Shown piece after piece: positions 1 through 8,486 of a stretch of DNA of 63,949 nucleotides. The notes below the pieces were generated by a model that had not been told where the DNA came from, made no database searches, and saw nothing but the letters and a program-made list of their open reading frames with translations. Positions within the stretch are counted from its first letter, which is position 1. Every line of letters begins with the position of its first letter. The translations under genes were made by a program, and so were the position numbers. Source of the stretch: an uncultured Ruminococcus sp. (lineage in GTDB: Bacteria; Bacillota; Clostridia; Oscillospirales; CAG-272); assembly GCA_905202255.1 (NCBI GenBank), contig CAJKRH010000005.1, positions 1 to 63,949 of the forward strand. Direction: 5' to 3'.

Positions 1-1705
1 CCTTTGCCACTATATTCTGCAGGCTCTGACCGAATGCAGTCTCGAGCGCGACGGAATATTTTTCGTCTGTAGATATCAGCTGTGAGAGCGGACCGTAAAG
101 CGTTATCTTTCCGCCGTCTTTTCCGGTTATCTTCCCTTGCGAATATTCGTTTACTATAAAGCGTACCGCACGGGAAAAGCCCTCGAGCAGCTCCTCCATG
201 CGCACGAGATTCTGCACCTTGTGCTTTCTCTGAGAAGCCTCGAGAAAATACTCGTTTTTCTTCTTTTCCAGCTCGGCGCGTCTGCTCTCAGCCTCCGCTT
301 TCTTCTTTTCGGCTTTTTCAAGCTCTGCCCTCTCCTGCGCTTCTTTTCCTGAATAAGCGGCGATCTTGCTCTCCGCCTTTTCCATGCGCCCCGAATAGAG
401 CGCTATATCCGCCTCGTGTTTTTCCGCGCTCTCGCGCAGAGCCTCGTATTTCTTTTCGTCGCTCTCGGCTCTCGCCTCAAGCTCGGAAGCACGCAGCTTC
501 GCTTCGACGGTACGCTTATCCAGCTCGGCTTTCTTCTTTGCCGCGTCGTTTACATCGTCGTCGGCGCGGGCGAGCGCCTCGCGGTATTCGGCTATCTCCG
601 CTTCCGCCTTGTCGGCTTCCTCTTTCTTCTCTGCTTTCTTTCGCCGTGCCTCTTCGAGCGCTTCGCGCTTCGCTTCAAGCTCCTTTTCGGTGTTAGCCCT
701 CTCGGCTTCGCTCTCGGCAAGCTTTGCGCGCGCGTTTTTCTCCGATTCGGCAAAATGCGCGTTTTCGCTCTCGCAGACGAGTGCCGCGGATTCCTTTTCG
801 TGCAGTTTTTCTTTCTGCGCCGTTATCTCCTGTGTGAATCTCTCGGCTTCTATTCTGTTTCCGCTCTGCTTCTCGGCAAGCGTGCTTTCTCTCGCCTCGG
901 CATCGGCAAGCTTTTCCTCCGCCGCCTCGAGATTCCGCTTTGCTATCGCCAGCTTCTCGGAAACATCCGCCGAGCGCTTCTTCGCCGCGTCTATATCATA
1001 GAGGGAGAGCGCTATGTCTATCCCCTTTTTTCTCTCGTAAATCTCGAGATATTTCTTCGCCTTTGCCGATTCCCTCTCGAGCGGACCTATGCGCGCACTC
1101 AGCTCTCCCGTGATATCCTCGAGTCTCGTCAGGTTTTCGTTTGTCCCCTCGAGATTGCGCATGGCTTCCTGCTTCTGAAATTTATATTTCGCAATGCCCG
1201 CCGCTTCCTCAAAGACAGCGCGGCGTTCATCGTTTTTGCGCGAGATTATCTCCGCTATCTTGCCCTGACCGATGATGGAATATCCGCCCTTGCCGAGTCC
1301 CGTATTGAGAAACAGCTCATGAATATCGCGCAGGCGCACCGGCTTTCGGTTTATGAAATATTCGCTCTCGCCCGCGCGGTAGTACCTGCGCGTTACGGTT
1401 ATCTCGTCATAGTCCTCAGCCGTAACAAGTCTGCCCTCCTCTTCCGAATTGTCAAATGTGACGGAAACCTCGGCGAAGCTCATCGGACTGCGCTTCTGCG
1501 AGCCGGCAAATATAACATCCTCCATCTTTGTGCCGCGGATGTTTTTCGTAGACATCTCGCCGAGAACCCAGCGCATCGCATCGGATATATTGGATTTTCC
1601 GCTTCCGTTCGGACCGACTATAACGGTCAGCCCCTTGTCGAAATTAACCGTCGTCTTGTCAGGAAACGACTTGAAGCCCTGTAGCTCCAGCTTCTTCAAA
1701 CGCAT
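1..1705 (-). CDS. smc: Chromosome segregation ATPase SMC (N-terminal 568 aa, cut by window edge)
   Basis: SMC is the ATPase core of the condensin complex (with ScpA and ScpB) that compacts and segregates the chromosome. Translated from ATG at 1705-1703, the protein opens with an SMC head: a Walker A motif GPNGSGKS at residues 31-38 and the following DAMRWVLGE segment. A long Glu/Lys/Ala-rich coiled coil follows, and the last ~60 visible residues look like the start of the hinge (YSVALETAFGQSLQNIV). The distal coiled coil and C-terminal head lie outside the window. The start codon is 2 bases downstream of the stop of the Elp3-like gene, so the two are cotranscribed. Identification is secure; only completeness is unknown. 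Confidence 0.96.
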   Translation of the reverse strand, partial: MRLKKLELQGFKSFPDKTTVNFDKGLTVIVGPNGSGKSNISDAMRWVLGEMSTKNIRGTKMEDVIFAGSQKRSPMSFAEVSVTFDNSEEEGRLVTAEDYDEITVTRRYYRAGESEYFINRKPVRLRDIHELFLNTGLGKGGYSIIGQGKIAEIISRKNDERRAVFEEAAGIAKYKFQKQEAMRNLEGTNENLTRLEDITGELSARIGPLERESAKAKKYLEIYERKKGIDIALSLYDIDAAKKRSADVSEKLAIAKRNLEAAEEKLADAEARESTLAEKQSGNRIEAERFTQEITAQKEKLHEKESAALVCESENAHFAESEKNARAKLAESEAERANTEKELEAKREALEEARRKKAEKKEEADKAEAEIAEYREALARADDDVNDAAKKKAELDKRTVEAKLRASELEARAESDEKKYEALRESAEKHEADIALYSGRMEKAESKIAAYSGKEAQERAELEKAEKKKAEAESRRAELEKKKNEYFLEASQRKHKVQNLVRMEELLEGFSRAVRFIVNEYSQGKITGKDGGKITLYGPLSQLISTDEKYSVALETAFGQSLQNIVAK

Positions 1706-1707
1706 AT

Positions 1708-2733
1708 TTATTCTCCCTCTTCGAGCGATATCCCGAAGTCAAATTCCGTTTTTTCCGCATCTGCCGATATTTTTATACCGCGCAGACCGTATTTTTGCAT
1801 AAAATAATCTTTATTTGCCGCTCTCAGTCCCACCGCGCGCGAGACGCTTCTCGGCGAAACCGATATTTTTATTCTTTTTCCGCGGTAGTCGCCGCCCTGC
1901 ATCGCCGCATCTATCCGCCTGCGGAAAAGCTCGCCGTAGCAAAGCTCACCTATCGCCTCATGGTACTTGCTCGCGCCGTATATTCCCTTACCGGAGACAA
2001 GCGCCTCGCTTGCCTGAAGTCCTATTCGTATCACGCGGACACCCGTGCGGGCAAATACATCAAGTACCGATGCACTGCGCCCCGCCGCCTCTTCCACGGA
2101 AAGCGGCGTATATTCTCCCCGCTCCGCCATATCGGCAAGCTCCGTATCGAGAAAAATCACCGTCGGATATATCCTCGCGCCGTCCGCTCCGAGTGCGCAT
2201 ATCTCGCGCGCCGTGTATATTTCGTCCTCTTCCGTCGAGCATGGTAAACCTATCATCATCTGCCCGATAAGTTCAAAATCGCGCTCCTTTATCATGCGGC
2301 AGGCTTCTCTGCCTTGCTCCGCCGTGTGCCCCCTCTTGCAGGCGGCAAGCACGCGGTCACTCATGCTTTGTAGCCCCAGTTCTATCGTTTTCACGCCGTA
2401 GCGCGAGAGGATATCGAGTATCTCCGCGTCTATATAATCCGGTCTTGTAGATAGGCGGATGGATGAGACACGCCCGCTTTTTACATAGCTGTAGCCCGTT
2501 TCGAGCAGATATATCATCTCGTCCCGGTCTATTCCGGTGAAGCTCCCGCCGAAGAAAGCTATCTGCGCCTCCTGCTCCGGAGAAACCGTCGCGAGCGCTT
2601 CGTCTATCGTCTTGCGCACATCATCGCGGCTGTATCGCACCGTTCCCGATATGCTCCGCTGATTGCAGAAAACGCACATATTCGGACACCCGAGATGCGG
2701 GATGAAAACAGGTATATTTACATGCTTTTTCAT
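1708..2733 (-). CDS. Elp3-like radical SAM protein
   Basis: This 341-residue protein belongs to the radical SAM superfamily and resembles the catalytic half of elongator protein 3. The [4Fe-4S] cluster motif is C16-x3-C20-x2-C23. It is followed by an FFGGSFTG segment typical of the SAM-binding strand and by GLQSMSD and IGLP motifs of the Elp3/coproporphyrinogen-oxidase-like branch. It lacks the GNAT acetyltransferase domain of full Elp3, so its substrate is unknown; tRNA modification is only an inference. It overlaps rnc by 4 bases and abuts smc, a gene order (rnc, radical SAM, smc) common in Clostridia. Translational coupling to rnc is likely. Confidence 0.88.
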   Translation of the reverse strand: MKKHVNIPVFIPHLGCPNMCVFCNQRSISGTVRYSRDDVRKTIDEALATVSPEQEAQIAFFGGSFTGIDRDEMIYLLETGYSYVKSGRVSSIRLSTRPDYIDAEILDILSRYGVKTIELGLQSMSDRVLAACKRGHTAEQGREACRMIKERDFELIGQMMIGLPCSTEEDEIYTAREICALGADGARIYPTVIFLDTELADMAERGEYTPLSVEEAAGRSASVLDVFARTGVRVIRIGLQASEALVSGKGIYGASKYHEAIGELCYGELFRRRIDAAMQGGDYRGKRIKISVSPRSVSRAVGLRAANKDYFMQKYGLRGIKISADAEKTEFDFGISLEEGE

Positions 2734-3461
2734 ATGCTTTCGCCGAAATATTCCAGCCCTTTGCGAGCCGCCGCCTTTTCGGCTTCCTTTTTGCTTCTGC
2801 CCTCGCCTCTGCCTATCTCGTTTGAATTGAGAAACACGCGGCAGACGAAAGTTTTCTCGTGTTCGGGTCCGTATTCGTCCACTATCTCATAGTGAAGCCT
2901 GTCTCCGTCGCCCTGCTGTATTACCTGCTGAAGGAAGGTTTTCGGGTCTATCATCTTGATATTGGTGCCGTTCATCGTCTGCTCTATATCCTGCTTGATG
3001 AAAGGCAGGAGAAAAGCCTTTGCCGCTTCCTTGCCGCCGTCTATATAAATCGCGGCTATAAGCGCCTCAAAAGCGTTTTCCAGTATCGTCGGCTTGCTCA
3101 TGCCGCCGCGCATACGCTCCCCGTTTCCGAGACAGAGAAATTCGCCGAGGTGAATCTCCGTTGCAAAAGCGGAAAGCGAAACGCCGTCCACCACCGTGCG
3201 GCGGATAAATGTGAGGTCGCCCTCCTGATTCTTCGGGTATTCGAAGAAAATGTATTCGCTTGTTATAACAGAGAGCACGCTGTCCCCGAGAAACTCAAGG
3301 CGTTCGTTTGACTGCATTTCGCGCTTGCCCTTGTGCTCGTTCACATATGACGAGTGGCGAAGCGCCTCTTTCAGCCATTCTTTGTTTTTGAATTCATATC
3401 CGACTATCGCTTCCAGCTCGCGGCTGTCCCGCGGGAAGTCGGATTTTTCGGTTTTACTCAT
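2730..3461 (-). CDS. rnc: Ribonuclease III
   Basis: RNase III cuts double-stranded RNA during rRNA maturation and antisense turnover. The 243-residue protein has the family signature NERLEFLGDSV at residues 52-62, which carries metal-binding acidic residues. A second acidic cluster in the region ENAFEALIAAIYIDGG completes the active site. A double-stranded RNA-binding domain occupies about residues 168-240 (DPKTFLQQVIQQ to KKEAEKAAARKGLEYF). The length is normal. The ATG is preceded by AAGGA eight bases upstream. It sits 46 bases downstream of plsX; many Firmicutes have acpP between these two genes, but none is present here. Confidence 0.96.
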   Translation of the reverse strand: MSKTEKSDFPRDSRELEAIVGYEFKNKEWLKEALRHSSYVNEHKGKREMQSNERLEFLGDSVLSVITSEYIFFEYPKNQEGDLTFIRRTVVDGVSLSAFATEIHLGEFLCLGNGERMRGGMSKPTILENAFEALIAAIYIDGGKEAAKAFLLPFIKQDIEQTMNGTNIKMIDPKTFLQQVIQQGDGDRLHYEIVDEYGPEHEKTFVCRVFLNSNEIGRGEGRSKKEAEKAAARKGLEYFGESI

Positions 3462-3507
3462 GGAATCCGTCCTTTTGGAAATTATGTATTACTCTGCGTC
3501 CGCAGTT

Positions 3508-4548
3508 TTACGCATTTTCGGAAGCCTGCTTCTTTTCCGCCGTCTGTATCGCCGCGGAAAAACTCTCGGCATTCTTTGCTATCTCGTCTATAACGCCTGT
3601 CTCCGCATAAGCCGAAGCCTGACGGATAGCATTCTTGACGGCGTTTGCATCCGAGCTTCCGTGAGCCTTGATTACAGGCTTGGAAAGACCGAGAAACGGC
3701 GCACCGCCGTACTCTCTCGGGTCAAAGAATCTGCGCAGTCCTCTAAGTCTCTTACGCACGGCAAGCCCCGCCAGCTTTGCGGATAAGCCCTTGCCGAAAA
3801 CATCCTCTTTCAGCTTTTTCATTGCGAATTTGGCGATGCCCTCGCTCGTTTTCAGCATGATATTTCCCGTGAAGCCGTCGCAGACAAGCACATCACAGGC
3901 GCCGAACGGAATCGCCTTGCCCTCTACATTGCCGACGAAATTCAGTCCCTGCGCTTCTTTTAGGAGATTGTGCGTCTCAACCATAAGCGGCGTGCCTTTG
4001 TGCTCCTCGGTGCCGTTGTTGAGAAGTCCTATCCTCGGATGCTCTATGCCGTAAACTTTCTGCATATATGCCGAGCCGAGATAGGCAAACTGAAGAAGAT
4101 ATTCGCTCGTCACCGTGACATTTGCGCCGCAGTCGAGCAGGAGTATCGGCGAGTCATAGCAAAGGAGCATGCCGAGCGCCGCGCGGCGGACGCCCTTGAT
4201 TCTGCGGACGATAAGCGTGGCTCCCGTGAAAAGCGCACCGGTATTTCCGCAGGAGACAACCGCGCCTCCCTCTCCGTCGGCAAGCAGATGAAGCGCCGTA
4301 GCCATAGACGACTTATGCTTGGATGAAGCGGCAAGCATGGGGCTGTCCTCCATCGAGATGAAAGACGGCTCGTCGACCACGGTATAGTCCTCCGCCTTTT
4401 CTCCGAGCGCGGCAAGCGTATCGGCGATTATTTTCCCGTCGCCGACGAGAGTGAGGTCTGTGCCGTATTCTCTCCTTGCCAGAACAGCGCCCTTTATTAT
4501 TTCGGCAGGCTCATGGTCCGCGCCCATGACATCAAGTATTATTTTCAT
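3508..4548 (-). CDS. plsX: Phosphate acyltransferase PlsX
   Basis: PlsX converts acyl-ACP and phosphate to acyl-phosphate, the acyl donor for PlsY, at the first step of membrane phospholipid synthesis. The 346-residue sequence has the family start MKIILDVMGADHEP, the VSCGNTGAL segment, GLLNNGTEEHKG and VCDGFTGNIMLK blocks, all characteristic. It is full length except for a polar Ala/Glu/Lys-rich tail of about 20 residues. It is the first gene of the plsX-rnc-radical SAM-smc unit, and a sigma-A-like promoter lies just upstream (4,587-4,615). No fapR or fabD was seen nearby. Confidence 0.96.
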   Translation of the reverse strand: MKIILDVMGADHEPAEIIKGAVLARREYGTDLTLVGDGKIIADTLAALGEKAEDYTVVDEPSFISMEDSPMLAASSKHKSSMATALHLLADGEGGAVVSCGNTGALFTGATLIVRRIKGVRRAALGMLLCYDSPILLLDCGANVTVTSEYLLQFAYLGSAYMQKVYGIEHPRIGLLNNGTEEHKGTPLMVETHNLLKEAQGLNFVGNVEGKAIPFGACDVLVCDGFTGNIMLKTSEGIAKFAMKKLKEDVFGKGLSAKLAGLAVRKRLRGLRRFFDPREYGGAPFLGLSKPVIKAHGSSDANAVKNAIRQASAYAETGVIDEIAKNAESFSAAIQTAEKKQASENA

Positions 4549-4586
4549 ATCCGTTACCTCCGGCTCTTTTGAAATAATTATAATTC

Positions 4587-4615
4587 AGTATACACTATTT
4601 TAAAGATAATTTCAA
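4587..4615 (-). promoter_or_regulatory. Sigma-A promoter of the plsX operon
   Basis: On the minus strand TTGAAA (4615-4610) is followed by a 17-base spacer and TATACT (4592-4587). The predicted transcript starts about 30-35 bases upstream of the plsX ATG. The call rests on consensus matching only. Confidence 0.6.
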
Positions 4616-4678
4616 TATTAAAATTTAAAATAATTATATATTATATGCTTTTTTCTGCTTTTGCGCGGTTTTGCATGA

Positions 4679-4706
4679 AAAAGGCGCGGATATCACCGCG
4701 CCTTTT
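4679..4706 (-). terminator. Intrinsic terminator after the cysteine-rich gene
   Basis: A perfect AAGGCGCGG / CCGCGCCTT stem (4681-4689 with 4696-4704) with a 6-base loop is followed on the minus strand by a run of T. It lies about 40 bases past the stop of the 4,746-5,666 gene. AT-rich DNA on the other side separates it from the plsX promoter. Confidence 0.8.
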
Positions 4707-4745
4707 ACTGTTTGATCTGCCGTTTTTAGCCTTTGCTTTTATCGC

Positions 4746-5666
4746 TTATTTTCTGCCGCAGCCGCATCCGCAGCCGCTGTCGCCGCTCTCGCCGCGTATA
4801 TTGGAAAGAGCCGGCGGATAAAATTCGTCAACCGGGAATGCGATATGCTTGAAAATATCGCAGGGGTTATCCGCATTGGGCGAAATGCACTCCTTCTCGG
4901 GAACCGTGTATTCGTTTCCTGTCACGAGGAACTGACCGGGACGCTCTATTCTCACAACCGAGAAGAAGCCGAGAGAAACGAGCAGTCGCTTGCCTGTTTC
5001 CTCAAAGCAGAGTCTGCCGGATACGCAGCCGCATACGGATTCGGGCATATCGCCGTCGGTGATGCAGTTGTTTCCGGGACAGGTTGCCGCCTGCGAGCTT
5101 ACGGAGCCGCAGCATGAGCCGGAATTGCCGCCGCAACCGCAGGGATTCGGGTTGCATCTGCAGAATTCCATTATCTTCGCGCCGAGAACTATCGGGTCTA
5201 CGACTTCGAGAACGGCTGTGGGCAGATTACTGCTCATATTTTCCTTGAGTCTGCCGCTCGGGCAGAAGCTGTTGTTTTCGGGGTCGCTCTTGAAAATATT
5301 GACATTACCTTCGCTTCCGTAAAGGATAACCTGCTTATCTACGACGGCTATTCCCTCCACATCCTGCGGTCTGCCCATGCATGTGCAGCATTCCGCAACT
5401 ATTTTGACATATATTCTCATGTTGATATGGTAGAAGCCTCTGTTGAAAGGAACAGGGTCTACCGAGAGTGATGCGGAAACAACCTCCGCGCATTTCACTC
5501 TCGCATTGGAACTGCGGTCAACTATCTCGTTGCCGACATCTGTTAAGTAAACGGGAACATCCTCAAAGCAGTCCTTATCGCGGCAGCTGTCGAGTATCCT
5601 GTTTGTGTCTATATAAACCGTATCGCGTCCGCCGAAGCATGGCGATGAGTTTCTGTTATCGGGCAT
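4746..5666 (-). CDS. Cysteine-rich conserved protein, probable spore-layer component
   Basis: The 306-residue protein has 24 cysteines, clustered at residues ~93-97 (CCTC), ~170-215 (CRCNPNPCGCGG, SCCG, CGC) and the C-terminus (GCGCGCGRK). It has no signal peptide or membrane segment. The N-terminus (GRDTVYIDTNRILDSCRDKDCFEDV) resembles a conserved uncharacterised clostridial family; I know no assigned function. Cysteine-rich, signal-less proteins of this sort are often crosslinked into spore coats. A sigma-K-like promoter upstream (5,727-5,753) fits that idea. The start is supported by GGAGG 8-9 bases upstream of the ATG. The gene stands alone, with its own terminator. Confidence 0.75.
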   Translation of the reverse strand: MPDNRNSSPCFGGRDTVYIDTNRILDSCRDKDCFEDVPVYLTDVGNEIVDRSSNARVKCAEVVSASLSVDPVPFNRGFYHINMRIYVKIVAECCTCMGRPQDVEGIAVVDKQVILYGSEGNVNIFKSDPENNSFCPSGRLKENMSSNLPTAVLEVVDPIVLGAKIMEFCRCNPNPCGCGGNSGSCCGSVSSQAATCPGNNCITDGDMPESVCGCVSGRLCFEETGKRLLVSLGFFSVVRIERPGQFLVTGNEYTVPEKECISPNADNPCDIFKHIAFPVDEFYPPALSNIRGESGDSGCGCGCGRK

Positions 5667-5726
5667 AAAAAATATCCTCCAAGTAAAAATGTAAATGAGT
5701 CTGCAAATAAATTGCTCTCATGCTAC

Positions 5727-5753
5727 ATTTTATGCCGCAGAGGAAAAATTGTG
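5727..5753 (-). promoter_or_regulatory. Sigma-K-like promoter of the cysteine-rich gene
   Basis: On the minus strand AC (5753-5752), a 16-base spacer and CATAAAATG (5735-5727) match the mother-cell sigma-K pattern AC-N16-CATAnnnTA except at the last base. The distance to the start codon is about 60 bases. No good sigma-A promoter was seen in the same interval. Confidence 0.45.
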
Positions 5754-5832
5754 TTTGAAAATGCCGCATACGGCGAAATTATGCAAAACCCCGTCGAAAT
5801 ATGAGAAAGCGGGCGCATAGGGGCGAAAAAAC

Positions 5833-5865
5833 GACAAAAAAAGCGGGCGACGCGAGGTCGCCCGT
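5833..5865 (-). terminator. Intrinsic terminator after the small P-loop gene
   Basis: GGGCGAC (5845-5851) pairs with GTCGCCC (5857-5863) across a 5-base loop. On the minus strand the stem is followed by GCTTTTTTTG. It ends the transcript of the 5,907-6,314 gene. Confidence 0.8.
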
Positions 5866-5906
5866 ACTTTTCGCTTGTATTTTTGCCTGTATTTTTTCGG
5901 CAGTTA

Positions 5907-6314
5907 TCAGCAATACTTCTTCACAATTTCGGAAGCATCCGACTCTGCGAGCGAGCAAGTCATGACAACATCTATCTCATGGCTGTCGCAAAGAGCTGCC
6001 ATTTCAGCGACAAATCCGTCAAGCTCCGCAAGGTTGTTTCTGCATATCTTGAGGGCGGAATCGATGAAAATATGTGTGATGTCGTGGTTGGAGGCATGGA
6101 TTCCGGCAACAAAGCCGTAGAGCTCTTCTCCGTCTGATATCGCATATTCGTCGGTATTTACAAGTCTTGCCTTGTAAGTTACATCATAGCGGAGTTTTTC
6201 GCCTTTTTCGAGACATACAACAGAGCCTTCGGACTGCTCTGCAGTGGTATTTACCATCTCCACAAGTGTCTTCGTCTTGCCTGTACCTTTTACGCCGATG
6301 ATAATTTTCAACAT
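5907..6314 (-). CDS. Small P-loop NTPase
   Basis: This 135-residue protein starts at ATG 6314-6312, preceded by AGG seven bases upstream; an in-frame extension to 6419 has no ribosome site and an unrelated composition. It begins MLKIII then a Walker A motif GVKGTGKT at residues 7-14. A hydrophobic strand ending in HIFIDSA (near residue 84) is a plausible Walker B, and VVMTCS near residue 120 resembles a sensor strand. It resembles small clostridial ATP-binding proteins annotated as twitching-motility-like, but no function is established. It is a single-gene unit with its own promoter and terminator. Confidence 0.8.
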   Translation of the reverse strand: MLKIIIGVKGTGKTKTLVEMVNTTAEQSEGSVVCLEKGEKLRYDVTYKARLVNTDEYAISDGEELYGFVAGIHASNHDITHIFIDSALKICRNNLAELDGFVAEMAALCDSHEIDVVMTCSLAESDASEIVKKYC

Positions 6315-6410
6315 AATAAACCTGCTTTCTTGGGCGGAAATATTCTGCGTAATCCGCACTGTCCGTCCACAGCGTCCTAAGGATATAATCACGCATTTTC
6401 TTCTGTTATC

Positions 6411-6439
6411 ATAATACAATAAAATTGCGATTTTTGCAA
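6411..6439 (-). promoter_or_regulatory. Sigma-A-like promoter of the small P-loop gene
   Basis: TTGCAA (6439-6434), a 17-base spacer and TATTAT (6416-6411) read on the minus strand. This would give a leader of about 90 bases. Confidence 0.5.
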
Positions 6440-6526
6440 TATGTTTTGAGATAAATATAAAATTTTATTTAGTTTTTACAAAACTTCAAGCCAAAAATCG
6501 GTATTATTTACAATACCGTGCAATAT

Positions 6527-6715
6527 TTAAGGTTTCAATACGCGCTTTATATTCTTTTCCAGCTTTACGCGTGGCAAAATCATCTCTCTGCCGCATCCGA
6601 GGCAGGTGACTTTTATATCCGAGCCCGTGCGCTCGACTCTCAGCCGATTGTCGCCGCAGGGATGATTTTTCTTCATCTCGAGTATGTCGCCCGCGTCAAA
6701 TCTGACTATATTCAT
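6527..6715 (-). CDS. DUF951 family small zinc-ribbon protein
   Basis: The 62-residue protein starts MNIVRFDAGDILEMKKNHPCG and ends with CLGCGREMILPR, a complete match to the DUF951 pattern. Cys20, Cys38 and Cys41 suggest a small metal-binding or RNA-binding fold. The ATG at 6715 was chosen because the upstream in-frame stretch (to 6913) is the antisense of the neighbouring ABC transporter and has no family similarity. It lies 23 bases downstream of that ABC gene and is probably cotranscribed with it. Its role is unknown. Confidence 0.88.
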   Translation of the reverse strand: MNIVRFDAGDILEMKKNHPCGDNRLRVERTGSDIKVTCLGCGREMILPRVKLEKNIKRVLKP

Positions 6716-6738
6716 AAGCCACCTCCCGCGGCGGAAAA

Positions 6739-8457
6739 TCAGACCGCCGCAAACTGCGAATTGTAAAGCCCTGCGTATACGCCGCCGAGCCTGAGAAGCT
6801 CCTCGTGCGTGCCGCTCTCTTTTATACCATCGTGCGTGACGACGATTATCTTGTCGGCATTTTTGACCGTGGAGAGCCTGTGCGCCACAACTATTGTCGT
6901 TCTTCCGCGGCAAAGCTCGTCGAGCGAATGCTGTATTGCCGCCTCAGTCGCATTGTCGAGCGCGGAGGTAGCCTCATCGAGGATAAGTATCGGCGGATTT
7001 TTCAGGAAAGCGCGGGCTATGGATATTCTCTGCTTCTGCCCGCCCGAAAGCTTGACGCCTCGCTCGCCGACAAATGTATCGTAGCCGTCCGGCAAGCCGA
7101 TTATGAAATCATGGATATTTGCGTTTTTCGCAGCTTCCTCCACCTCGGCTTCCGTCGCGCTCGGGCGACCCCAGAGGATATTTTCGCGTATCGTTCCCGT
7201 AAAGAGGAAAACATCCTGCGTCACAATGCCGATGTTCCCGCGCAGAGACGAGAGCGTATAGCCGCGTATATCGCCGCCGTCGACGGTTATGCTTCCGCCG
7301 CTTATCTCATAAAATCGCGGTATCGCATGGCATATCGTCGTTTTTCCGCTTCCGGAGGGACCGACGAGCGCCACGGTTTCCCCGCTCTTTATATCGAAAC
7401 TGATGCCGGAGAGCACATCCCTGCCTTCGTCGCCGTATGAGAGCGTGACATCATGAAAAGCTATGTCGCCGTGCGCCTTGCCCAGCGCGCGTGCATTCTC
7501 GGAATTTCGCTCCGTGGGCGTATCGACAAGCTCGCAGAAGCGTGTGAAACCGCTCATGCCGTTCTGAAGCTGCTCTATGAAATTTATCAGGTTCTTTATC
7601 GGCGTAAGGAATATATTCACAAAGATTATGAATGTCGCGAAGTCGGTGACGGTTATCATGCCCTTGTAGGTGAATATTCCGCCGAAAACGAAGATGATAA
7701 TATTGAGAAAATCTATGATGAAGTTGTTTCCCGAGAAAAATTCCGCCATTGCCTTGTATGATTTTCTCTTCGCCTCTACGAAATTCGCGTCGTTTTCGCG
7801 GAATTTTTCAAGTGCGTAAGGCTCGCAGGTAAACGCTTTGGAAACCCTTATGCCCGCTATGTTGTTCTCCAGTGCCGCATTGATTTCCGCCGTTTCCGCA
7901 CGCGTCTCTTTGAAGGCGGCGCTCATTTTCAGCCGCTTTTTCGCCGCATACCAGACGAGTATCGGAATAAACGCAAAGATAATCGCCGTCAGCGGCAGAT
8001 TTATCGAGCTCATCAGGAAAAACGACGGCACAAGCAGGAGAATGGCAAGTATCACATCCTCGGGACCGTGATGCGCAAGCTCGGAAACCTCCTGCAGGTC
8101 GTTTATTATGCGCGACATGATGGCACCTGTCTTATGATTGTCGAAATATCCGAACGGCAGCCGCTCGAGATGCTCAAAAGCCTCTCTTCTCATATCCGAC
8201 TGCATATAAACGCCCACCATATGACCGTAATACTGCATGAAATATTTCAGTCCCGCCTTGACTATGTATATCAGAAGCAGGGCGACAGCCCAGACGGCAA
8301 GCGCACGCAGCTTTGAATTGGGAATATAGTCATTGAGCATGGAGCGCGTTATCATCGGGTAGAAAAGGTCGCAGGCGGCAAGCAGTGCCGCGCAGAGCAG
8401 GTCAAGTGCAAAAAGCTTCCTGTGCGGCTTATAATAACTGATAAAACGCTTTAACAT
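6739..8457 (-). CDS. ABC exporter half-transporter (permease fused to ATPase)
   Basis: A 572-residue MsbA/BmrA-type protein. The first ~310 residues hold the six-helix ABC transmembrane domain (for example LLCAALLAACDLFYPMITR and the coupling segment RLPFGYFDNHKTG). The C-terminal ATPase has Walker A GPSGSGKT, signature LSGGQKQR, Walker B ILILDEAT and H-loop VAHRLST, all intact. Such proteins export lipids, peptides or drugs as dimers; since no partner half is adjacent, a homodimer is likely. The substrate cannot be told. It lies 29 bases downstream of pgi. Confidence 0.93.
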   Translation of the reverse strand: MLKRFISYYKPHRKLFALDLLCAALLAACDLFYPMITRSMLNDYIPNSKLRALAVWAVALLLIYIVKAGLKYFMQYYGHMVGVYMQSDMRREAFEHLERLPFGYFDNHKTGAIMSRIINDLQEVSELAHHGPEDVILAILLLVPSFFLMSSINLPLTAIIFAFIPILVWYAAKKRLKMSAAFKETRAETAEINAALENNIAGIRVSKAFTCEPYALEKFRENDANFVEAKRKSYKAMAEFFSGNNFIIDFLNIIIFVFGGIFTYKGMITVTDFATFIIFVNIFLTPIKNLINFIEQLQNGMSGFTRFCELVDTPTERNSENARALGKAHGDIAFHDVTLSYGDEGRDVLSGISFDIKSGETVALVGPSGSGKTTICHAIPRFYEISGGSITVDGGDIRGYTLSSLRGNIGIVTQDVFLFTGTIRENILWGRPSATEAEVEEAAKNANIHDFIIGLPDGYDTFVGERGVKLSGGQKQRISIARAFLKNPPILILDEATSALDNATEAAIQHSLDELCRGRTTIVVAHRLSTVKNADKIIVVTHDGIKESGTHEELLRLGGVYAGLYNSQFAAV

Positions 8458-8486
8458 TTCCGTTTATTTTGCCTTTCGTATCTGCA

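Noticed and set aside
416..1684. Long plus-strand open frame of 422 codons
   Set aside because: It lies opposite smc, whose minus-strand frame carries clear Walker A and coiled-coil features. The plus-strand translation is Leu/Arg/Phe-rich with no domain.
4746..5666. Metallothionein or other metal-storage protein
   Set aside because: Too long (306 aa), with most of the sequence being a folded, cysteine-poor domain; cysteine clusters resemble spore-coat proteins more.
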